DNA of 64,000 bases from Streptococcus parapneumoniae (GTDB taxonomy: Bacteria > Bacillota > Bacilli > Lactobacillales > Streptococcaceae), in assembly GCF_037076355.1 (NCBI RefSeq), contig NZ_AP026968.1, positions 388,501 through 452,500 of the forward strand, in the 5' to 3' direction. Below the pieces are notes generated by a model. The model did no database searches. It saw nothing but the letters and a program-made list of their open reading frames with translations, and was not told where the DNA came from. Of this stretch, positions 9,166 through 18,853 are shown in pieces. The translations under genes were made by a program, and so were the position numbers. Positions within the stretch are counted from its first letter, which is position 1; each line of letters starts with the position of its first letter.

Positions 9166-9662
9166 TGAGCGATTCTCATGGCGATAGCTTGATTGTGGAA
9201 GAAATCCGTGATCGCTATGTGGGCAAAGTCGATGCCGTTTTTCATAATGGCGATTCTGAACTGCGTCCTGATTCTCCACTTTGGGAGGGCATCCGTGTTG
9301 TTAAAGGGAACATGGACTTCTACGCCGGCTACCCAGAACGTTTGGTGACTGAGCTTGGTTCGATCAAGATTATCCAAACCCATGGTCACTTGTTTGACAT
9401 CAATTTCAACTTTCAAAAGCTGGACTACTGGGCTCAGGAAGAAGAGGCCGATATCTGCCTTTATGGTCACTTGCATGTGCCAAGCGCTTGGATGGAAGGC
9501 AAGACCCTCTTTCTAAATCCAGGTTCCATCAGTCAACCACGTGGGACCATCAGAGAATGTCTTTATGCTCGTGTGGAGATTGATGATAGTTATTTCAAAG
9601 TGGACTTTTTGACACGAGTCCATGAGGTGTATCCGGGCTTGTCCAAGGAGTTTAGCCGATGA
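9141..9662 (+). CDS. MJ0936/YfcE-family metallophosphoesterase
   Basis: 173-residue calcineurin-like phosphoesterase. Metal-binding motifs in order: MSDSHGD (residues 9-15), HNGDSE, KGNMD, THGHLF and LYGHLHVP, all as in the YfcE/MJ0936 family. It begins inside the end of rdgB (25-base overlap) with GGAGG at 9126-9130 as ribosome site. The physiological substrate in streptococci is not established. Confidence 0.88.
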   Translation: MAKQTIIVMSDSHGDSLIVEEIRDRYVGKVDAVFHNGDSELRPDSPLWEGIRVVKGNMDFYAGYPERLVTELGSIKIIQTHGHLFDINFNFQKLDYWAQEEEADICLYGHLHVPSAWMEGKTLFLNPGSISQPRGTIRECLYARVEIDDSYFKVDFLTRVHEVYPGLSKEFSR

Positions 9663-10120
9663 TTGCCAAGGAGTTTGAGACTTTCTTGTTGGGGCAGGAG
9701 GAAACTTTTTTGACCCCTGCTGAAAATCTAGCCGTGTTGATTGATACTCACAATGCGGATCATGCAACCCTCTTGCTCAGTCAGATGACCTATACCCGTG
9801 TTCCCGTTGTGACAGATGAAAAACAGTTTGTTGGGACGATTGGGCTCAGAGATATTATGGCTTATCAGATGGAGCATGATTTGAGTCAAGAAATCATGGC
9901 AGATACGGATATCGTTCATATGACGAGAACGGACGTAGCGGTCGTCTCGCCTGATTTTACCATTACGGAGGTCTTGCACAAGCTGGTAGATGAGTCCTTC
10001 TTGCCGGTTGTGGATGCGTCTGGTATTTTCCAAGGAATTATCACGCGCAAGTCTATCCTCAAGGCAGTCAATGCCCTCTTGCATGACTTTAGTAAGGAAT
10101 ATGAGATTCGATGCAAATAA
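9659..10120 (+). CDS. cbpB: Tandem-CBS protein of the CbpB/DarB (YkuL) type
   Basis: 153 residues comprising two CBS domains (about 14-75 and 85-148; motif RVPVVTDEKQFVGTIGLRDI and LPVVDASGIFQGIITRKS). Homologues in Listeria (CbpB) and Bacillus (DarB) bind cyclic di-AMP and act on the stringent-response synthetase Rel; that role is transferred by family, not shown here. Its ATG overlaps the preceding stop in an ATGA. Confidence 0.82.
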   Translation: MIAKEFETFLLGQEETFLTPAENLAVLIDTHNADHATLLLSQMTYTRVPVVTDEKQFVGTIGLRDIMAYQMEHDLSQEIMADTDIVHMTRTDVAVVSPDFTITEVLHKLVDESFLPVVDASGIFQGIITRKSILKAVNALLHDFSKEYEIRCK

Positions 10121-10851
10121 AAGACAGGATTTCAGACTTTTTAGAGGAAAAGCAGGGTCTGTCTGCCAATTCCAAGCAGTCCTATAGGTATGATTTGGAG
10201 CAATTTTTAGACATTGTAGGCGAGCGGATTTCTGAGACCAGTCTCAAGATTTACCAAGCCCAGCTAGTCAATCTAAAAATCAGCGCTCAGAAGCGAAAGA
10301 CTTCGACCTGTAACCAATTTCTCTACTTTCTCTATCAAAAAGGAGAAGTGGATAGCTTTTACCGCTTGGAATTAGCTAAACAAGCTGAAAAGAAGACCGA
10401 AAAGCCAGAACTGTTAGACTTAGACTCTTTTTGGCAGGAAAGCGACTATCCAGAGGGCCGCTTACTGGCTCTCCTGATTTTGGAAATGGGGCTCTTGCCC
10501 AGTGAGATTTTAGCCATCAAGGTTGCAGATATCAATCTGGATTTTCAGGTGTTGCGAATCAAGAAGGCTTCCCAACAGAGGATTGTCACCATTCCCACGA
10601 CCTTGCTTTCAGAATTAGAACCCTTGATGGGGCAGACTTATCTCTTTGAAAGGGGAGGGAAAGCCTATTCTCGTCAGTGGGCCTTTCGTCAGCTAGAATC
10701 CTTTGTCAAGGAGAAAGGTTTTCCGGCCTTATCAGCCCAAGCCTTGCGGGAACAGTTCATTCTACGACAAATAGAAAACAAGGTCGATTTGTACGAAATT
10801 GCAAAAAAATTAGGATTAAAAACAGTCCTGACTTTAGAAAAATATAGATAA
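10111..10851 (+). CDS. xerDL: XerD-like tyrosine recombinase homologue, probably inactive
   Basis: 246 residues with the N-terminal SAM-like core-binding domain ([17 protein letters not shown]) and a C-terminal integrase-like fold. Several catalytic residues of the family are missing. The Arg I region reads [11 protein letters not shown], with no arginine before the glutamate; the HxxR box reads ALREQF; only the final tyrosine (LEKYR) remains. It sits between cbpB and scpA, overlapping one and abutting the other, as in pneumococcus, where the ScpAB neighbourhood is conserved. I infer a non-catalytic role. Confidence 0.85.
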   Translation: MQIKDRISDFLEEKQGLSANSKQSYRYDLEQFLDIVGERISETSLKIYQAQLVNLKISAQKRKTSTCNQFLYFLYQKGEVDSFYRLELAKQAEKKTEKPELLDLDSFWQESDYPEGRLLALLILEMGLLPSEILAIKVADINLDFQVLRIKKASQQRIVTIPTTLLSELEPLMGQTYLFERGGKAYSRQWAFRQLESFVKEKGFPALSAQALREQFILRQIENKVDLYEIAKKLGLKTVLTLEKYR

Positions 10852-11579
10852 TGGATATTAAACTAAAAGATTTTGAAGGGCCTCTGGACTTGCTCTTGCA
10901 CCTGGTTTCTAAGTACCAGATGGATATCTACGATGTGCCTATCACAGAAGTCATCGAACAGTATCTAGCCTATGTCTCAACCCTGCAGGCCATGCGTCTG
11001 GAAGTGACGGGGGAGTACATGGTCATGGCCAGTCAGCTCATGCTGATCAAGAGTCGCAAACTACTTCCAAAGGTAGCAGAAGTGACAGACTTGGAGGATG
11101 ACCTAGAGCAGGATCTTCTCTCTCAAATCGAAGAATACCGCAAATTCAAGCTCTTAGGGGAGCGCTTGGAAGCCAAGCACCAAGAACGGGCCCAGTACTA
11201 TTCCAAAGCACCGACAGAGTTGATTTACGAAGATGCGGAGCTTGTGCATGACAAGACGACCATTGACCTCTTTTTGGCTTTTTCAAATATCCTAGCCAAG
11301 AAAAAAGAGGAGTTTACTCAGAACCACACGACCATCTTGCGGGATGAGTATAAGATTGAGGACATGATGATTATCGTGAAAGAGTCCTTGACTGGACGAG
11401 ACCAGTTGCGCTTGCAGGATTTGTTTAAGGAAGCCCAGAATCTCCAAGAGGTCATTACCCTCTTTTTGGCAACCCTAGAGTTAATCAAAACCCAGGAGCT
11501 GATCCTCGTGCAAGAGGAAAGTTTCGGAGATATTTATCTCATGGAAAAGAAGGAAGAAAGTCAAGTGGCCCAAAGCTAG
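10851..11579 (+). CDS. scpA: Segregation and condensation protein A (kleisin)
   Basis: 242-residue kleisin subunit of the SMC-ScpAB condensin. The family opening [24 protein letters not shown] is clear, followed by a helical middle and the winged-helix C-terminus that binds the SMC head. The start abuts the stop of the preceding gene by one base. scpB follows 18 bases after. Confidence 0.95.
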   Translation: MDIKLKDFEGPLDLLLHLVSKYQMDIYDVPITEVIEQYLAYVSTLQAMRLEVTGEYMVMASQLMLIKSRKLLPKVAEVTDLEDDLEQDLLSQIEEYRKFKLLGERLEAKHQERAQYYSKAPTELIYEDAELVHDKTTIDLFLAFSNILAKKKEEFTQNHTTILRDEYKIEDMMIIVKESLTGRDQLRLQDLFKEAQNLQEVITLFLATLELIKTQELILVQEESFGDIYLMEKKEESQVAQS

Positions 11580-11597
11580 ACTTGATAGAGAGGAAAG

Positions 11598-12167
11598 ATG
11601 AGTACTTTAGCAAAAATAGAAGCGCTCTTGTTTGTAGCGGGTGAAGATGGGATTAGAGTCCGCCAGTTAGCTGAACTTCTCTCTCTGCCACCGACAGGCA
11701 TCCAACAGAGTTTAGAAAAATTAGCCCAGAAGTATGAAAAGGACCCAGATTCCAGTTTGGCTCTGATTGAGACAGGGGGCGCTTATAGATTGGTGACCAA
11801 GCCTCAATTTGCAGAGATTTTGAAGGAATACTCTAAGGCACCTATCAACCAGAGTTTATCTCGGGCTGCCCTTGAGACCTTGTCCATTATTGCCTACAAA
11901 CAGCCCATCACACGGATAGAGATTGATGCCATCCGTGGGGTCAACTCGAGTGGGGCTTTGGCAAAGTTGCAGGCCTTTGACTTGATACGAGAAGACGGGA
12001 AAAAAGAAGTGTTGGGTCGTCCCAACCTCTATGTGACTACAGATTATTTCCTAGATTACATGGGGATAAACCATTTAGAAGAATTACCAGTGATTGATGA
12101 GCTTGAGATTCAAGCCCAAGAAAGCCAATTATTTGGTGAAAGGATAGAAGAAGATGAGAATCAATAA
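11598..12167 (+). CDS. scpB: Segregation and condensation protein B
   Basis: 189-residue ScpB, two winged-helix domains. The hallmark [26 protein letters not shown] begins near residue 90. It dimerises and binds ScpA. RBS GAGAGGAAAG. The end overlaps rluB by 14 bases. Confidence 0.95.
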   Translation: MSTLAKIEALLFVAGEDGIRVRQLAELLSLPPTGIQQSLEKLAQKYEKDPDSSLALIETGGAYRLVTKPQFAEILKEYSKAPINQSLSRAALETLSIIAYKQPITRIEIDAIRGVNSSGALAKLQAFDLIREDGKKEVLGRPNLYVTTDYFLDYMGINHLEELPVIDELEIQAQESQLFGERIEEDENQ

Positions 12168-12876
12168 GTATATTGCCCACGCAGGTGTGGCCAGTAGGAG
12201 AAAAGCAGAAGAGCTGATCAAGCAAGGTTTGGTGACGGTTAACGGCCAAGTGGTACGTGAACTAGCAACGACCATCAAGTCAGGCGACAAGGTCGAAGTT
12301 GAAGGCCAGCCTATCTACAACGAAGAAAAGGTCTACTATCTGCTTAACAAACCACGCGGTGTCATTTCCAGTGTGACAGATGACAAGGGGCGTAAGACTG
12401 TTGTCGACCTCTTGCCTAACGTGAAGGAGCGCATCTACCCTGTAGGTCGTTTGGATTGGGATACATCAGGAGTTTTGATTTTGACTAATGATGGGGATTT
12501 TACGGATGAGATGATTCACCCTCGTAATGAGATTGACAAGGTTTATGTCGCGCGTGTTAAAGGTGTGGCCAATAAGGATAATCTCCGCCCCTTAACCCGT
12601 GGACTTGAGATTGATGGCAAGAAAACCAAGCCGGCTGTCTATGAGATTCTCAAAGTGGACCCAGTTAAAAACCGCTCTGTGGTGCAGTTGACCATCCATG
12701 AAGGGCGTAACCACCAGGTTAAAAAGATGTTTGAAGCTGTCGGTCTCCAAGTGGACAAGTTGTCACGGACTCGTTTCGGACACCTAGACTTGACAGGTCT
12801 TCGTCCGGGAGAATCCCGCCGTCTTAATAAAAAAGAAATCAGCCAACTACACACCATGGCTGTAACCAAGAAATAA
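12154..12876 (+). CDS. rluB: 23S rRNA pseudouridine synthase RluB
   Basis: 240-residue RsuA/RluB-type pseudouridine synthase. N-terminal S4 RNA-binding domain (residues 1-60, [20 protein letters not shown]), then the catalytic domain with the active-site aspartate in [17 protein letters not shown] and the [10 protein letters not shown] motif. The family modifies the helix 89 region of 23S rRNA. Translationally coupled to scpB. Confidence 0.92.
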   Translation: MRINKYIAHAGVASRRKAEELIKQGLVTVNGQVVRELATTIKSGDKVEVEGQPIYNEEKVYYLLNKPRGVISSVTDDKGRKTVVDLLPNVKERIYPVGRLDWDTSGVLILTNDGDFTDEMIHPRNEIDKVYVARVKGVANKDNLRPLTRGLEIDGKKTKPAVYEILKVDPVKNRSVVQLTIHEGRNHQVKKMFEAVGLQVDKLSRTRFGHLDLTGLRPGESRRLNKKEISQLHTMAVTKK

Positions 12877-13118
12877 TGAAACGAATTTTAATCGCGCCTG
12901 TGCGCTTTTACCAACGTTTTATCTCACCAGCCTTTCCACCCTCTTGTCGCTTTGAGCCTACCTGTTCAAACTATATGATTCAGGCTATTGAAAAACATGG
13001 CTTCAAGGGTGTTTTGATGGGCTTGTCTCGGATTTTACGTTGCCATCCCTGGTCGAAAACAGGTAAGGACCCCGTCCCAGATCACTTTTCACTCAAACGG
13101 AATCAAGAAGGGGAATGA
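12876..13118 (+). CDS. yidD: Membrane protein insertion efficiency factor YidD
   Basis: 80-residue protein with the complete YidD core: [28 protein letters not shown], then [15 protein letters not shown], including the conserved cysteines. Thought to assist YidC-dependent membrane insertion. The start overlaps the rluB stop by one base. Last gene of the plus-strand run; a bidirectional terminator follows. Confidence 0.92.
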   Translation: MKRILIAPVRFYQRFISPAFPPSCRFEPTCSNYMIQAIEKHGFKGVLMGLSRILRCHPWSKTGKDPVPDHFSLKRNQEGE

Positions 13119-13142
13119 GGTTGGGCAAAAGGTTTTAATAAA

Positions 13143-13199
13143 ATGATAAAAACGCATCCTATCAGGTTTGAGTGAGCTTGATAGGATGCGTTTTATCAT
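13143..13199. terminator. Bidirectional terminator between yidD and piuA
   Basis: About 20-bp near-perfect inverted repeat (13143-13164 with 13180-13199, one extra A) that carries A/T tracts on both outer sides, serving both converging genes. Confidence 0.85.
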
Positions 13200-13227
13200 G
13201 TAAAGATGTGATTGAGTTTAAAGCAGC

Positions 13228-14193
13228 TTATTTCAAGGCTTTTTGTGCGTCTTCAATCATGAGTTTTGTTGATTCAAGTCCGCCTCCGCTTAGATACCAG
13301 AGATCTGGTGTTAGTTGGATGATCTTTCCATTTTTAGCGGCAGGTGTTTCAGCGATGAGGGCATTTTCTAGGACGCCATCGTTGCTTGAGTTGTCACCAC
13401 CGATGGCAAGGGTACGGTTGATGACAAAGAGGATGTCAGGGTTGATTTCTTTGACACTTTCAAAGCTGACTTCTTGTCCGTGGCGTGAGTCTTCGAATTT
13501 AGTGTCAGTTGGCTTGAATTTCAAGGTTTGATACAAGAAAGAGAAACGAGATTGGGCACCAAAGGCAGCCATTTTTCCTTCATTGAGGAGGATAGCAAGG
13601 GCTTTTTTGTCAGAACTTTCGTTTTTAGTTGCGACTTCTTGGATGCTCTTGTCTAGCTTGTCCAATTCTTCCTTGGCTTTCTGTGTACCAGTTTCACCAA
13701 AGGCGCTTGCTAGGGATTCGATATTAGTCTTGGTAGAAGTCCAGTAGTCATCTTTGCCTGCTTGGAAGAGAACAGTCGGAGCGATTTCGTTGAACTTATC
13801 TACGAATTTTTGGGTACGTGGTGAAGCGATAATTAGGTCTGGTTCAAGAGCAGCAAGGGCTTCTAGGTCTGGCTCAACCATAGAACCAACATTTTTAACT
13901 TTTCCAGCTAGATCTTTTAGATAAGTCGGAACAGTTTTTGTAGGCATTCCGACGATATTCTTTTCAAAACCTAAAGCGCGAATAGTATCCGCAGCACCGA
14001 GGTCAAAGGTCACAATCTTTTCAGGGACTTTTGAAAGTGTGACTACACCTAGTGAACTTTTAATGGTTACCTCTGTTGGAGCAGAGCTACTTGACTCCGT
14101 CTTACTAGTGCTTGAGTTTGTACTACATGCACCAAGTAGGAGCAAGAAGCTGGCCGCTAGGGCAGTGAGATAAAGTTTAAGGGATGTTTTCAT
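13228..14193 (-). CDS. piuA: Iron(-siderophore) ABC transporter binding lipoprotein PiuA
   Basis: 321-residue lipoprotein: signal peptide with lipobox LLGAC (Cys23), a Ser/Thr-rich linker, then a FecB/FatB-type fold. The family pattern shows at KIVTFDLGAADTIRALGFEKNIVGM, PDLEALAALEPDLIIASPR and DILFVINRTL. It captures iron complexes (catecholates, possibly haem) for PiuBCD. It is last in the minus-strand operon and separated from piuD by about 95 bases that contain a hairpin. Confidence 0.9.
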   Translation of the reverse strand: MKTSLKLYLTALAASFLLLLGACSTNSSTSKTESSSSAPTEVTIKSSLGVVTLSKVPEKIVTFDLGAADTIRALGFEKNIVGMPTKTVPTYLKDLAGKVKNVGSMVEPDLEALAALEPDLIIASPRTQKFVDKFNEIAPTVLFQAGKDDYWTSTKTNIESLASAFGETGTQKAKEELDKLDKSIQEVATKNESSDKKALAILLNEGKMAAFGAQSRFSFLYQTLKFKPTDTKFEDSRHGQEVSFESVKEINPDILFVINRTLAIGGDNSSNDGVLENALIAETPAAKNGKIIQLTPDLWYLSGGGLESTKLMIEDAQKALK

Positions 14194-14229
14194 AATTTCT
14201 CCTTTTTAAAATGTGATAACGATTTAGGG

Positions 14230-14258
14230 AGTCTCTAGGTTTTATTGACTAAGAGACT
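14230..14258 (-). repeat. Hairpin between piuD and piuA
   Basis: Inverted repeat AGTCTCT...AGAGACT, extended with one bulge, in the only sizeable gap of the operon. There is no T-run, so a processing or stability element is more likely than a terminator. Confidence 0.4.
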
Positions 14259-14288
14259 GAAGGTTCTCTAACTTGAACTTCTATGTTA

Positions 14289-15041
14289 TTAGCTATAGAT
14301 ACAGATCTTTTTGCCATTGATGTCAGCCAGCGTGATGGGAATCTCATAAAGTTGACTGAGCAGGTCAGCCTGCATGATTTGATCTGTTCTTCCCTTGCTA
14401 AAGACTTGACCGTCTTTGAAGGCGACAATTTCATCTGCATACTGACTGGCCATGTTGATATCGTGAAGGACGATGATAATGGTTTTCCCTAGTTCTTCCA
14501 CCAGTCTCCGAAGAATCTGCATCATGCTAACGCTTTGTTTGATGTCGAGATTGTTGAGTGGTTCGTCCAGCAAGATAAAGTCTGTATCCTGGGCCAGTAC
14601 CATAGCGATAAAGACTCGCTGGAGTTGTCCCCCAGACAGGCTGTCGATGTAGCGGTCTTTTAAGTTGGTTAGTTCCAGATAGTCCAGAGTTTCTCGGATT
14701 TTTTCCCAATCTTCTGGTCTCAGTCGACCTCGGCTGTAGGGAAAACGTCCAAAACTGACCAGTTCTTCCACCGTCAATTTGGCTTGGTAATTGATTTTCT
14801 GCTTTAGGATGGTTAGTTCTTGAGCCAGTTCTTGCGAATTCCAACTCTCGATTTCACGGCCTTTGATACTGAGAATTCCCTGATCTTTCTTGGTCAGTCT
14901 GCTCATGATGGAGAGGAGAGTTGATTTTCCAGCACCATTTGGACCAATAAAGGCTGTCAGTTTCTGAGGACTGACTTCAAGCGAAATGCCTTGCAAAATA
15001 TCCTGTTTTTGAATGGATTTGTCAATGTTTTTCAGTTTCAC
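14289..15041 (-). CDS. piuD: Iron ABC transporter ATPase PiuD
   Basis: 250-residue FecE-type ATPase. Walker A GPNGAGKST at residues 34-42, signature LSGGQLQRV, Walker B FILLDEPLNNLD, H-loop VLHDINMA. Start overlaps the preceding permease stop in an ATGA, showing translational coupling. Confidence 0.9.
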   Translation of the reverse strand: MKLKNIDKSIQKQDILQGISLEVSPQKLTAFIGPNGAGKSTLLSIMSRLTKKDQGILSIKGREIESWNSQELAQELTILKQKINYQAKLTVEELVSFGRFPYSRGRLRPEDWEKIRETLDYLELTNLKDRYIDSLSGGQLQRVFIAMVLAQDTDFILLDEPLNNLDIKQSVSMMQILRRLVEELGKTIIIVLHDINMASQYADEIVAFKDGQVFSKGRTDQIMQADLLSQLYEIPITLADINGKKICIYS

Positions 15042-15994
15042 CGACGTGCCCTCCTATAAAGTAAGATAAAGAATAAGAAGCCACCCACACTCTCGATGAT
15101 CATACTGATGCGAATTTCTAGTGCAAAGACTCGTTCAATCAAGGCTTGCCCCAAGGTTAAGCTAATAAATCCAACCAGAATGGCTACGATAAAGAGTAAC
15201 TTGTGCCGATAGTCTTTGACAATCAGGTAGGTGAGGTTAGCCAGCATAAAGCCGAAGAAGGCCATAGGCCCTACCAAGGCAGTGGCCGTTGAGGTCAAAA
15301 GCACGATGCCCCAGAGGAGTTCTTTCTGTTCTTTTTCAACATCGAGTCCCAATATCTGAGCCGTTTCTCTTTGCAGATGCAAGACATCCAGAATGACTGC
15401 TTTCCGAAAGAAAAAGATTGTCAAAGCAAGGATAATCAGAGAACCGATGGCTAGGATGGAAGTGTTGAGATGTTGAAAGGAGGCAAAAAGACTGTTTTGC
15501 AGTTTATCGTATTCATTTGGATCCATCAGGACTTGGAGGAAGGTACTGATATTTCGAAAGAGACTTCCGAGTGCTAGACAAATCAGCAGGATGAAGACCA
15601 GATCTTGCTTCATCAGTGTCTTCAAGTAGCCTTGTAAGGCGAGAAAGAAGAGGGATTGGACGAGAAGTAAGATTAGGAATTCTAAAATAGGAGACTTACC
15701 AAGTTGGAGAAGCTTGCTTTCAAAAACCAGTAGTAGAGTTTGTAGTAGGACGTAGAAGGATTGGATTCCTAAAATACTAGGTGTCAGGAAGCGATTTTCC
15801 GTCAGGGTTTGAAAACTAATGGTCGAAATCCCAGTTGCGATGGCTACCAAGAGATAAACGATAATCTTTTGGGAACGCAACTTCCAAGCAAAGGCTGACA
15901 AGTGGGTGATGGGCCAAAAGTAGAGGAGACAAGCTCCGATGGCCAGAATAATGAGAAGGCAGAAGATCTTGGTATGTTTGCTTTTAAACTGCAT
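15038..15994 (-). CDS. piuC: Iron ABC transporter permease PiuC
   Basis: 318-residue FecCD-family permease with about eight to nine membrane segments and the family motif region GPMAFFGFMLANLTYL near residue 240. An upstream in-frame start at 16042 exists, but it would lie far inside the previous gene. ATG 15994 follows a G-rich ribosome site (GAGAGGGGGACG) and gives an 11-base overlap with piuB. Confidence 0.87.
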   Translation of the reverse strand: MQFKSKHTKIFCLLIILAIGACLLYFWPITHLSAFAWKLRSQKIIVYLLVAIATGISTISFQTLTENRFLTPSILGIQSFYVLLQTLLLVFESKLLQLGKSPILEFLILLLVQSLFFLALQGYLKTLMKQDLVFILLICLALGSLFRNISTFLQVLMDPNEYDKLQNSLFASFQHLNTSILAIGSLIILALTIFFFRKAVILDVLHLQRETAQILGLDVEKEQKELLWGIVLLTSTATALVGPMAFFGFMLANLTYLIVKDYRHKLLFIVAILVGFISLTLGQALIERVFALEIRISMIIESVGGFLFFILLYRRARR

Positions 15995-16943
15995 CTTTTC
16001 GTCCCCCTCTCCAGAGAAGTAGGATAAAGACGAGGCTACCAATGATTCCTAGTAGAAGACTGACAGACAGCTCATAGGGCCGAATTAGAACTCGAGAGAG
16101 AATGTCGCAGGCCAAAACCAGATTGGCACCAACCAGTACGACCATGAGTTTGGTTTGACTCAAATTATCTCCATAGTGCTTGCGAACCAGATTGGGAACG
16201 ATAACTCCGAGAAATGGTAAGCCACCCACGGTAATCATGGTGACACTTGTCGTTAGCGCCACCAGAAAGAGACCTAGTTTTTCAAGTAGGGAGTAGGAAA
16301 TCCCCAAACTTTCACTGGTTTCTTTTCCTAAATTCATGATGGTAAAGGTTTGGGATAATTTCCAAACGGCTATCAGGATAATGAGGCCTAAGAAGAGCCA
16401 CTCATACTGATGAGTCTGAATCATGGAGAAGGAGCCCTGGGTCCAAGCTGTCATACTCTGAACCAGATTGAAACGGTAGGCGATAACTTCTGTCACAGAA
16501 CCAATAATCCCACTATAGATGATCCCAATCAGAGGCAACATCCACCTTTCCTTTATAGTAAAAATGGTCATAAAGGCTAGGAAGAAGAGGGTAAATACGA
16601 TGGATGAAACAAAAGCAAAGAGCATCTTTTGAGTAAGACTAGCTGACGGAAAGACAAAGAGGCTCAGCACCATTCCCAGTTTGGCAGCTTCAGTGGTTCC
16701 AACTGTACTCGGAGCAGCAAACTGATTTTGAGTAATAGTCTGCATGAGCAGTCCTGCCATGCTCATACTAGAGGCAGTCAGGAGAATGCTGATGGTTCTT
16801 GGGAGACGGGACTCTTGAAAGAGAAGCCAAGTTTCATGATCCAGTGCAAAGAGTTTTCCCCATGAAAAATCACTGGTCCCAATGCTAATAGAGAGAAAGA
16901 CTAGGAGTAGAAGTAAGCCAATTAAATAATGAGAAAGTTTCAT
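15984..16943 (-). CDS. piuB: Iron ABC transporter permease PiuB
   Basis: 319-residue FecCD-family permease, first gene of the operon. Conserved stretches include ESRLPRTISILLTASSMSMAGLLMQTITQNQFAAPSTVG (early family signature) and GGLPFLGVIVPNLVRKHYG. The ATG at 16943 is preceded by AAAGGATGG; an ATG at 16958 is also in frame but has no ribosome site. Confidence 0.87.
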   Translation of the reverse strand: MKLSHYLIGLLLLLVFLSISIGTSDFSWGKLFALDHETWLLFQESRLPRTISILLTASSMSMAGLLMQTITQNQFAAPSTVGTTEAAKLGMVLSLFVFPSASLTQKMLFAFVSSIVFTLFFLAFMTIFTIKERWMLPLIGIIYSGIIGSVTEVIAYRFNLVQSMTAWTQGSFSMIQTHQYEWLFLGLIILIAVWKLSQTFTIMNLGKETSESLGISYSLLEKLGLFLVALTTSVTMITVGGLPFLGVIVPNLVRKHYGDNLSQTKLMVVLVGANLVLACDILSRVLIRPYELSVSLLLGIIGSLVFILLLWRGGRKDAV

Positions 16944-16992
16944 ACCCCATCCTTTCATGTAGATTTGGTACCGAAAGATACCTGCGGATATT

Positions 16993-17021
16993 ACTGTAAC
17001 ACGATTTTTCTAATCTGTCAA
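16993..17021 (-). promoter_or_regulatory. Promoter of the piu operon
   Basis: On the minus strand, TTGACA (17021-17016), 17-base spacer, extended -10 TGTTACAGT (-10 hexamer 16998-16993), about 50 bases before piuB. No operator could be assigned by eye. Confidence 0.65.
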
Positions 17022-17179
17022 TAAATTTTCTGACAATTTAATGTAAAAAGAAAGAAAAATTCCTGAAAGAACATCTGTCTCTCTTTTTTATAGGAAAACT
17101 GAGTAAAAAACTATCCACCTTCCCGCTATCCTTCTCCTATAAAAAGTGGTAAAATGGATGAAAGAAAGAAGGAACTGAA

Positions 17180-18244
17180 ATGACAACATTATTTTCAAAA
17201 ATTAAAGAAGTAACAGAACTTGCTGCGATCTCAGGTCATGAAGCACCTGTCCGTGCTTATCTTCGTGAAAAGTTGACACCGCACGTGGATGAAGTGGTGA
17301 CAGATGGCTTGGGTGGTATTTTTGGTATCAAGCATTCAGAAGCTACGGATGCGCCTCGCGTCTTGGTCGCTTCTCACATGGATGAAGTTGGTTTTATGGT
17401 CAGCGAGATTAAGCCAGATGGTACCTTCCGTGTGGTTGAAATTGGTGGTTGGAATCCTATGGTAGTCAGCAGCCAACGTTTCAAACTCCTGACTCGTGAC
17501 GGTCGTGAAATTCCTGTGATTTCGGGTTCTGTCCCTCCACATTTGACTCGTGGAAAGGGTGGACCAACCATGCCAGCCATTGCAGATATCGTCTTTGATG
17601 GTGGCTTTGTGGATCAAGCTGAGGCAGAAAGCTTTGGCATCCGTCCTGGCGACACCATCGTACCAGATAGCTCTGCAATCTTGACAGCCAATGAAAAAAA
17701 TATCATCTCAAAAGCTTGGGATAACCGCTACGGTGTTCTTATGGTTAGCGAGTTGGCGGAAGCTCTGTCAGGTCAAAAACTGGGAAATGAACTCTATCTT
17801 GGCTCTAATGTCCAAGAAGAGGTTGGTCTTCGTGGTGCTCATACATCTACAACTAAGTTTGACCCAGAAGTTTTCCTAGCAGTTGACTGCTCACCTGCTG
17901 GTGATGTTTATGGCGGTCAAGGCAAGATTGGAGATGGAACCTTGATTCGTTTCTACGATCCAGGTCACTTGCTTCTCCCAGGAATGAAAGATTTCCTTTT
18001 GACAACGGCTGAAGAAGCAGGTATCAAGTACCAATACTACTGTGGTAAAGGCGGAACAGACGCTGGCGCAGCTCATTTGAAAAATGGTGGTGTCCCATCT
18101 ACAACAATCGGTGTTTGCGCTCGTTATATCCATTCTCACCAAACCCTCTACGCTATGGATGACTTCCTAGAAGCTCAAGCTTTCTTGCAAGCCTTGGTGA
18201 AAAAATTGGATCGTTCAACGGTTGATTTGATTAAAAATTATTAA
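17180..18244 (+). CDS. pepA: Glutamyl aminopeptidase, M42 family
   Basis: 354-residue dinuclear-metal aminopeptidase. Metal ligands of the M42 family can be read in order: SHMDEVG (His), WDNRYG (Asp), QEEVG (catalytic Glu then Glu), AVDCSP (Asp) and YIHSHQT (His). PepA of lactic acid bacteria removes N-terminal Glu/Asp and feeds on peptides imported by systems such as Ami. RBS AAGGAAC upstream. Full length. Confidence 0.94.
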   Translation: MTTLFSKIKEVTELAAISGHEAPVRAYLREKLTPHVDEVVTDGLGGIFGIKHSEATDAPRVLVASHMDEVGFMVSEIKPDGTFRVVEIGGWNPMVVSSQRFKLLTRDGREIPVISGSVPPHLTRGKGGPTMPAIADIVFDGGFVDQAEAESFGIRPGDTIVPDSSAILTANEKNIISKAWDNRYGVLMVSELAEALSGQKLGNELYLGSNVQEEVGLRGAHTSTTKFDPEVFLAVDCSPAGDVYGGQGKIGDGTLIRFYDPGHLLLPGMKDFLLTTAEEAGIKYQYYCGKGGTDAGAAHLKNGGVPSTTIGVCARYIHSHQTLYAMDDFLEAQAFLQALVKKLDRSTVDLIKNY

Positions 18245-18263
18245 ACTTAAGGAGGTGGTAGGG

Positions 18264-18560
18264 ATGGTAGAACCAAACCTAGAAAGCCTTATAAAAGATC
18301 TTTACAATCATGCTCGACATGATTTGAGTGAAGATTTAGTTGCTGCTCTCCTAGAGACTGCTAAAAAACTGCCTACTACAAATGAGCAATTGCTGGCAGT
18401 TCGTCTCTCAGGTCTGGTCAATCGTGAATTGCTCAAGAATCCCAAACATCCGGCACCTGAGTTGCTCAACTTGGCCCGCTTTATCAAAAGAGAAGAGGCT
18501 AAGTACAGAGGAACTGCGGCTTCTGCCCTTATGTACGGGGAGTTCTTTAAAATGCTTTGA
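18264..18560 (+). CDS. Bacteriocin-immunity-like small protein
   Basis: 98 residues, mostly helical, soluble, resembling the enterocin A immunity family (PF08951-type four-helix bundle). ATG 18264 follows AAGGAGGTGG at 18249-18258. An in-frame GTG at 18255 overlaps the ribosome site and is less likely. It follows pepA by 19 bases, so it may be co-transcribed. No bacteriocin gene is visible nearby, so it may be an orphan immunity gene. Family assignment is from overall pattern only. Confidence 0.65.
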   Translation: MVEPNLESLIKDLYNHARHDLSEDLVAALLETAKKLPTTNEQLLAVRLSGLVNRELLKNPKHPAPELLNLARFIKREEAKYRGTAASALMYGEFFKML

Positions 18561-18588
18561 TTCCATTGTGGATCAAAGCATTTTTTGT
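18551..18588 (+). terminator. Intrinsic terminator overlapping the immunity-like stop codon
   Basis: 11-bp perfect stem AATGCTTTGAT / ATCAAAGCATT followed by TTTTTG. The left arm contains the last codons and TGA stop. Confidence 0.85.
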
Positions 18589-18746
18589 AAGATCTATCTC
18601 GTGAGCGTTCAAATAGTAGTAACAAGGAATCATGAGAAGTTAGCCGAGACCATAGTAGTGAAGAAACTTCTGTAATGGAAGTGGAGAGAAGTGAGGAATC
18701 GTCAAACGGTAGGGGATAGGCTGTTTGAAGGGTGCTATGAGAAAGA
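18589..18746. other. Intergenic stretch without recognisable gene
   Basis: About 160 bases of purine-rich sequence between the terminator and the RUP-type element. All plus-strand frames are broken. I see no promoter and no known repeat, although its texture (many short AG-rich words) resembles repeated intergenic DNA of this group. Confidence 0.4.
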
Positions 18747-18853
18747 TAGGGTAAGGTGAAATTAAATACGAACAAATTGATTGGGAAATTCAAATCGCTT
18801 TCTATCAATGTTTTAGAAGATACAGTGCCCTAGTCCAACTTCAATATACTATA
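18747..18853. repeat. RUP-type 107-bp element, diverged copy
   Basis: Exactly 107 bases, starting TAGGGTAAGGTGAAA and ending TTCAATATACTATA. The interior (ATTGATTGGGAAATTCAAATCG..., CAATGTTTTAGAAG) matches the copy at 42011 with many changes. RUP is a 107-bp pneumococcal element thought to be mobilised by IS630-Spn1. Assignment is from length, ends and the second copy. Confidence 0.7.

Noticed and set aside
10111..10851. Integrase marking a mobile island
   Set aside because: Catalytic residues are missing, it sits in a tight housekeeping operon, and no attachment repeats flank it.
13172..13531. Plus-strand frame of 119 codons antisense to piuA
   Set aside because: Overlaps the terminator and the conserved piuA coding sequence; protein has no recognisable features.
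16959..17179. Small gene between piuB and pepA
   Set aside because: No open frame of useful length; the piu promoter accounts for the left part.
18308..18808. 166-codon minus-strand frame across the immunity gene and downstream repeat
   Set aside because: It runs antisense through a real gene, a terminator hairpin and part of the RUP-type element; no ribosome site and no family-like sequence.
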